A stretch of DNA of 64,000 nt from Neurospora intermedia. Its lineage: Eukaryota; Ascomycota; Sordariomycetes; Sordariales; Sordariaceae. Below the pieces are notes generated by a model that was given only the letters and a program-made list of their open reading frames with translations, was not told where the DNA came from and did not search any database. How positions within the stretch are numbered: the stretch's first letter is position 1; each line of letters begins with the position of its first letter. Positions 63,399-64,000 of the stretch are shown here, piece after piece. Made by a program: the position numbers and the translations under genes. Location of the stretch: contig BTPP01000002.1 of assembly GCA_037102815.1 (NCBI GenBank), positions 4,650,001 to 4,714,000 of the forward strand. Direction: 5' to 3'.

Positions 63399-64000
63399 CT
63401 AGTTCGCAGGAAGCTTGTCGAGGTTTGGCACTCCCTCAGGGAAGATCTCCTCAAGCAGCTTGTCCTTCTTGTTATAGAGGAGACGATAAGCTGTTTTGAC
63501 GGTTCCGTCGCTAACACCAGCCACTGCCGCAATCTCCTTGGACGTACGTGACTCGTTCCTGATGTGGGATGCCATGTAGATACACGCAGCGGCGACGGAA
63601 AGGGGAGAACGGCCAGCCAGCTCCGAAATAGTGCTGGTCTTGTCGGCCAACTGGCGGGCAACGTCCTCGACCGCAACTGAGTTGCGGAAGTTGAGGTTGC
63701 TGCAGTAACGAGCGCAAAGCTCGGTAGCTGTAGTAGATCCCTTGCCCTGGTATTGCTGGTTGAAGGTGGGGATGCTGGTCGTGATTGCATGCTCCTCGCC
63801 TCCGATCTTCTGGAGGAAGGATTCCAACTGCTTGAAAACCCTGCCAATCTCCTTCTTCGAAACCTTGGTCAGGCCGTAAATCTCACGGAACGTACGCGGC
63901 ACTCCCGTTTGGCGGCATGCAATGAAGATGCAGCCAGCGGTGATGGCTTCCTGAGACTTGCCCTTGAGGGCCTTGTTGTCCTCGACGAGCTTGTAAATGT
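63399..64000 (-). CDS. sua7: Transcription initiation factor IIB, 5' part beyond the window
   Basis: General RNA polymerase II factor that bridges TBP-DNA and the polymerase. The stop TAG is at 63401-63399 and the frame runs off the window end, leaving 199 C-terminal residues. The first cyclin-fold repeat ends with AITAGCIFIACRQTGVPRTF and REIYGLTKVSKKEIGR. The second repeat includes YCSNLNF, VEDVARQLADK, GRSPLSVAAACIYMASH, RTSKEIAAVAGVSDGTVKTA and YRLLY. The zinc ribbon, B-reader and most of the first repeat are outside the window. A full protein would be about 350 residues. Confidence 0.96.
   Translation of the reverse strand, partial: IYKLVEDNKALKGKSQEAITAGCIFIACRQTGVPRTFREIYGLTKVSKKEIGRVFKQLESFLQKIGGEEHAITTSIPTFNQQYQGKGSTTATELCARYCSNLNFRNSVAVEDVARQLADKTSTISELAGRSPLSVAAACIYMASHIRNESRTSKEIAAVAGVSDGTVKTAYRLLYNKKDKLLEEIFPEGVPNLDKLPAN

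Overview
The window is nuclear DNA from a filamentous ascomycete, almost certainly Neurospora (or a very close member of the Sordariaceae). The reasons are short GT-AG introns (about 50-100 nt, branch sites like CTAAC/CTGAC), a strongly biased codon usage in highly expressed genes, and an NDR kinase gene whose spliced product is 598 aa with Ser417 and Thr589 in the places published for N. crassa COT-1. The species call is an inference; no database was searched.

Layout: 1-5.6 kb holds the 3' part of the fatty acid synthase beta-subunit gene (+). 5.6-11.7 kb is gene-poor with one doubtful broken ORF. 11.7-13.3 kb has a conserved-looking gene of unknown function (-). 13.3-21.6 kb is gene-poor and carries a 43-bp perfect inverted repeat with a nearby tandem repeat. 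21.6-24.5 kb has two divergent genes of unknown function. 25.9-31.4 kb has VPS9 (Rab5 GEF), the initiator tRNA-Met gene and an asparagine-synthetase-like gene, all +. 32.7-38.2 kb has SF3A2 (-), a mitochondrial class III CoA-transferase (+) and a PHD-finger protein (+). 38.9-49.1 kb has cot-1 (-), TIM54 (+), a NIP30/FAM192A-type protein (-) and a PHO85-type cyclin (-). 49.1-60.6 kb is an 11.6-kb stretch without a convincing gene. 60.6-64 kb has an RSC7/NPL6-type chromatin remodeller subunit (-) and the 3' part of TFIIB (-, running off the end).

The genes are single-copy housekeeping functions with no operon-like or biosynthetic-cluster logic: lipid synthesis, endosomal traffic, splicing, mitochondrial import and metabolism, polarity signalling, chromatin and transcription. 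I found no transposase, reverse transcriptase, CRISPR array, virus-like gene or secondary-metabolite cluster. I do not see a new biological system. The most useful second-look items are a 78-nt stop-free intron inside the cot-1 reading frame, the inverted repeat at 16.7/17.2 kb, a 32-nt micro-exon with an unusual GAG acceptor in the CoA-transferase gene, and a tandem splice acceptor in the RSC7 gene.
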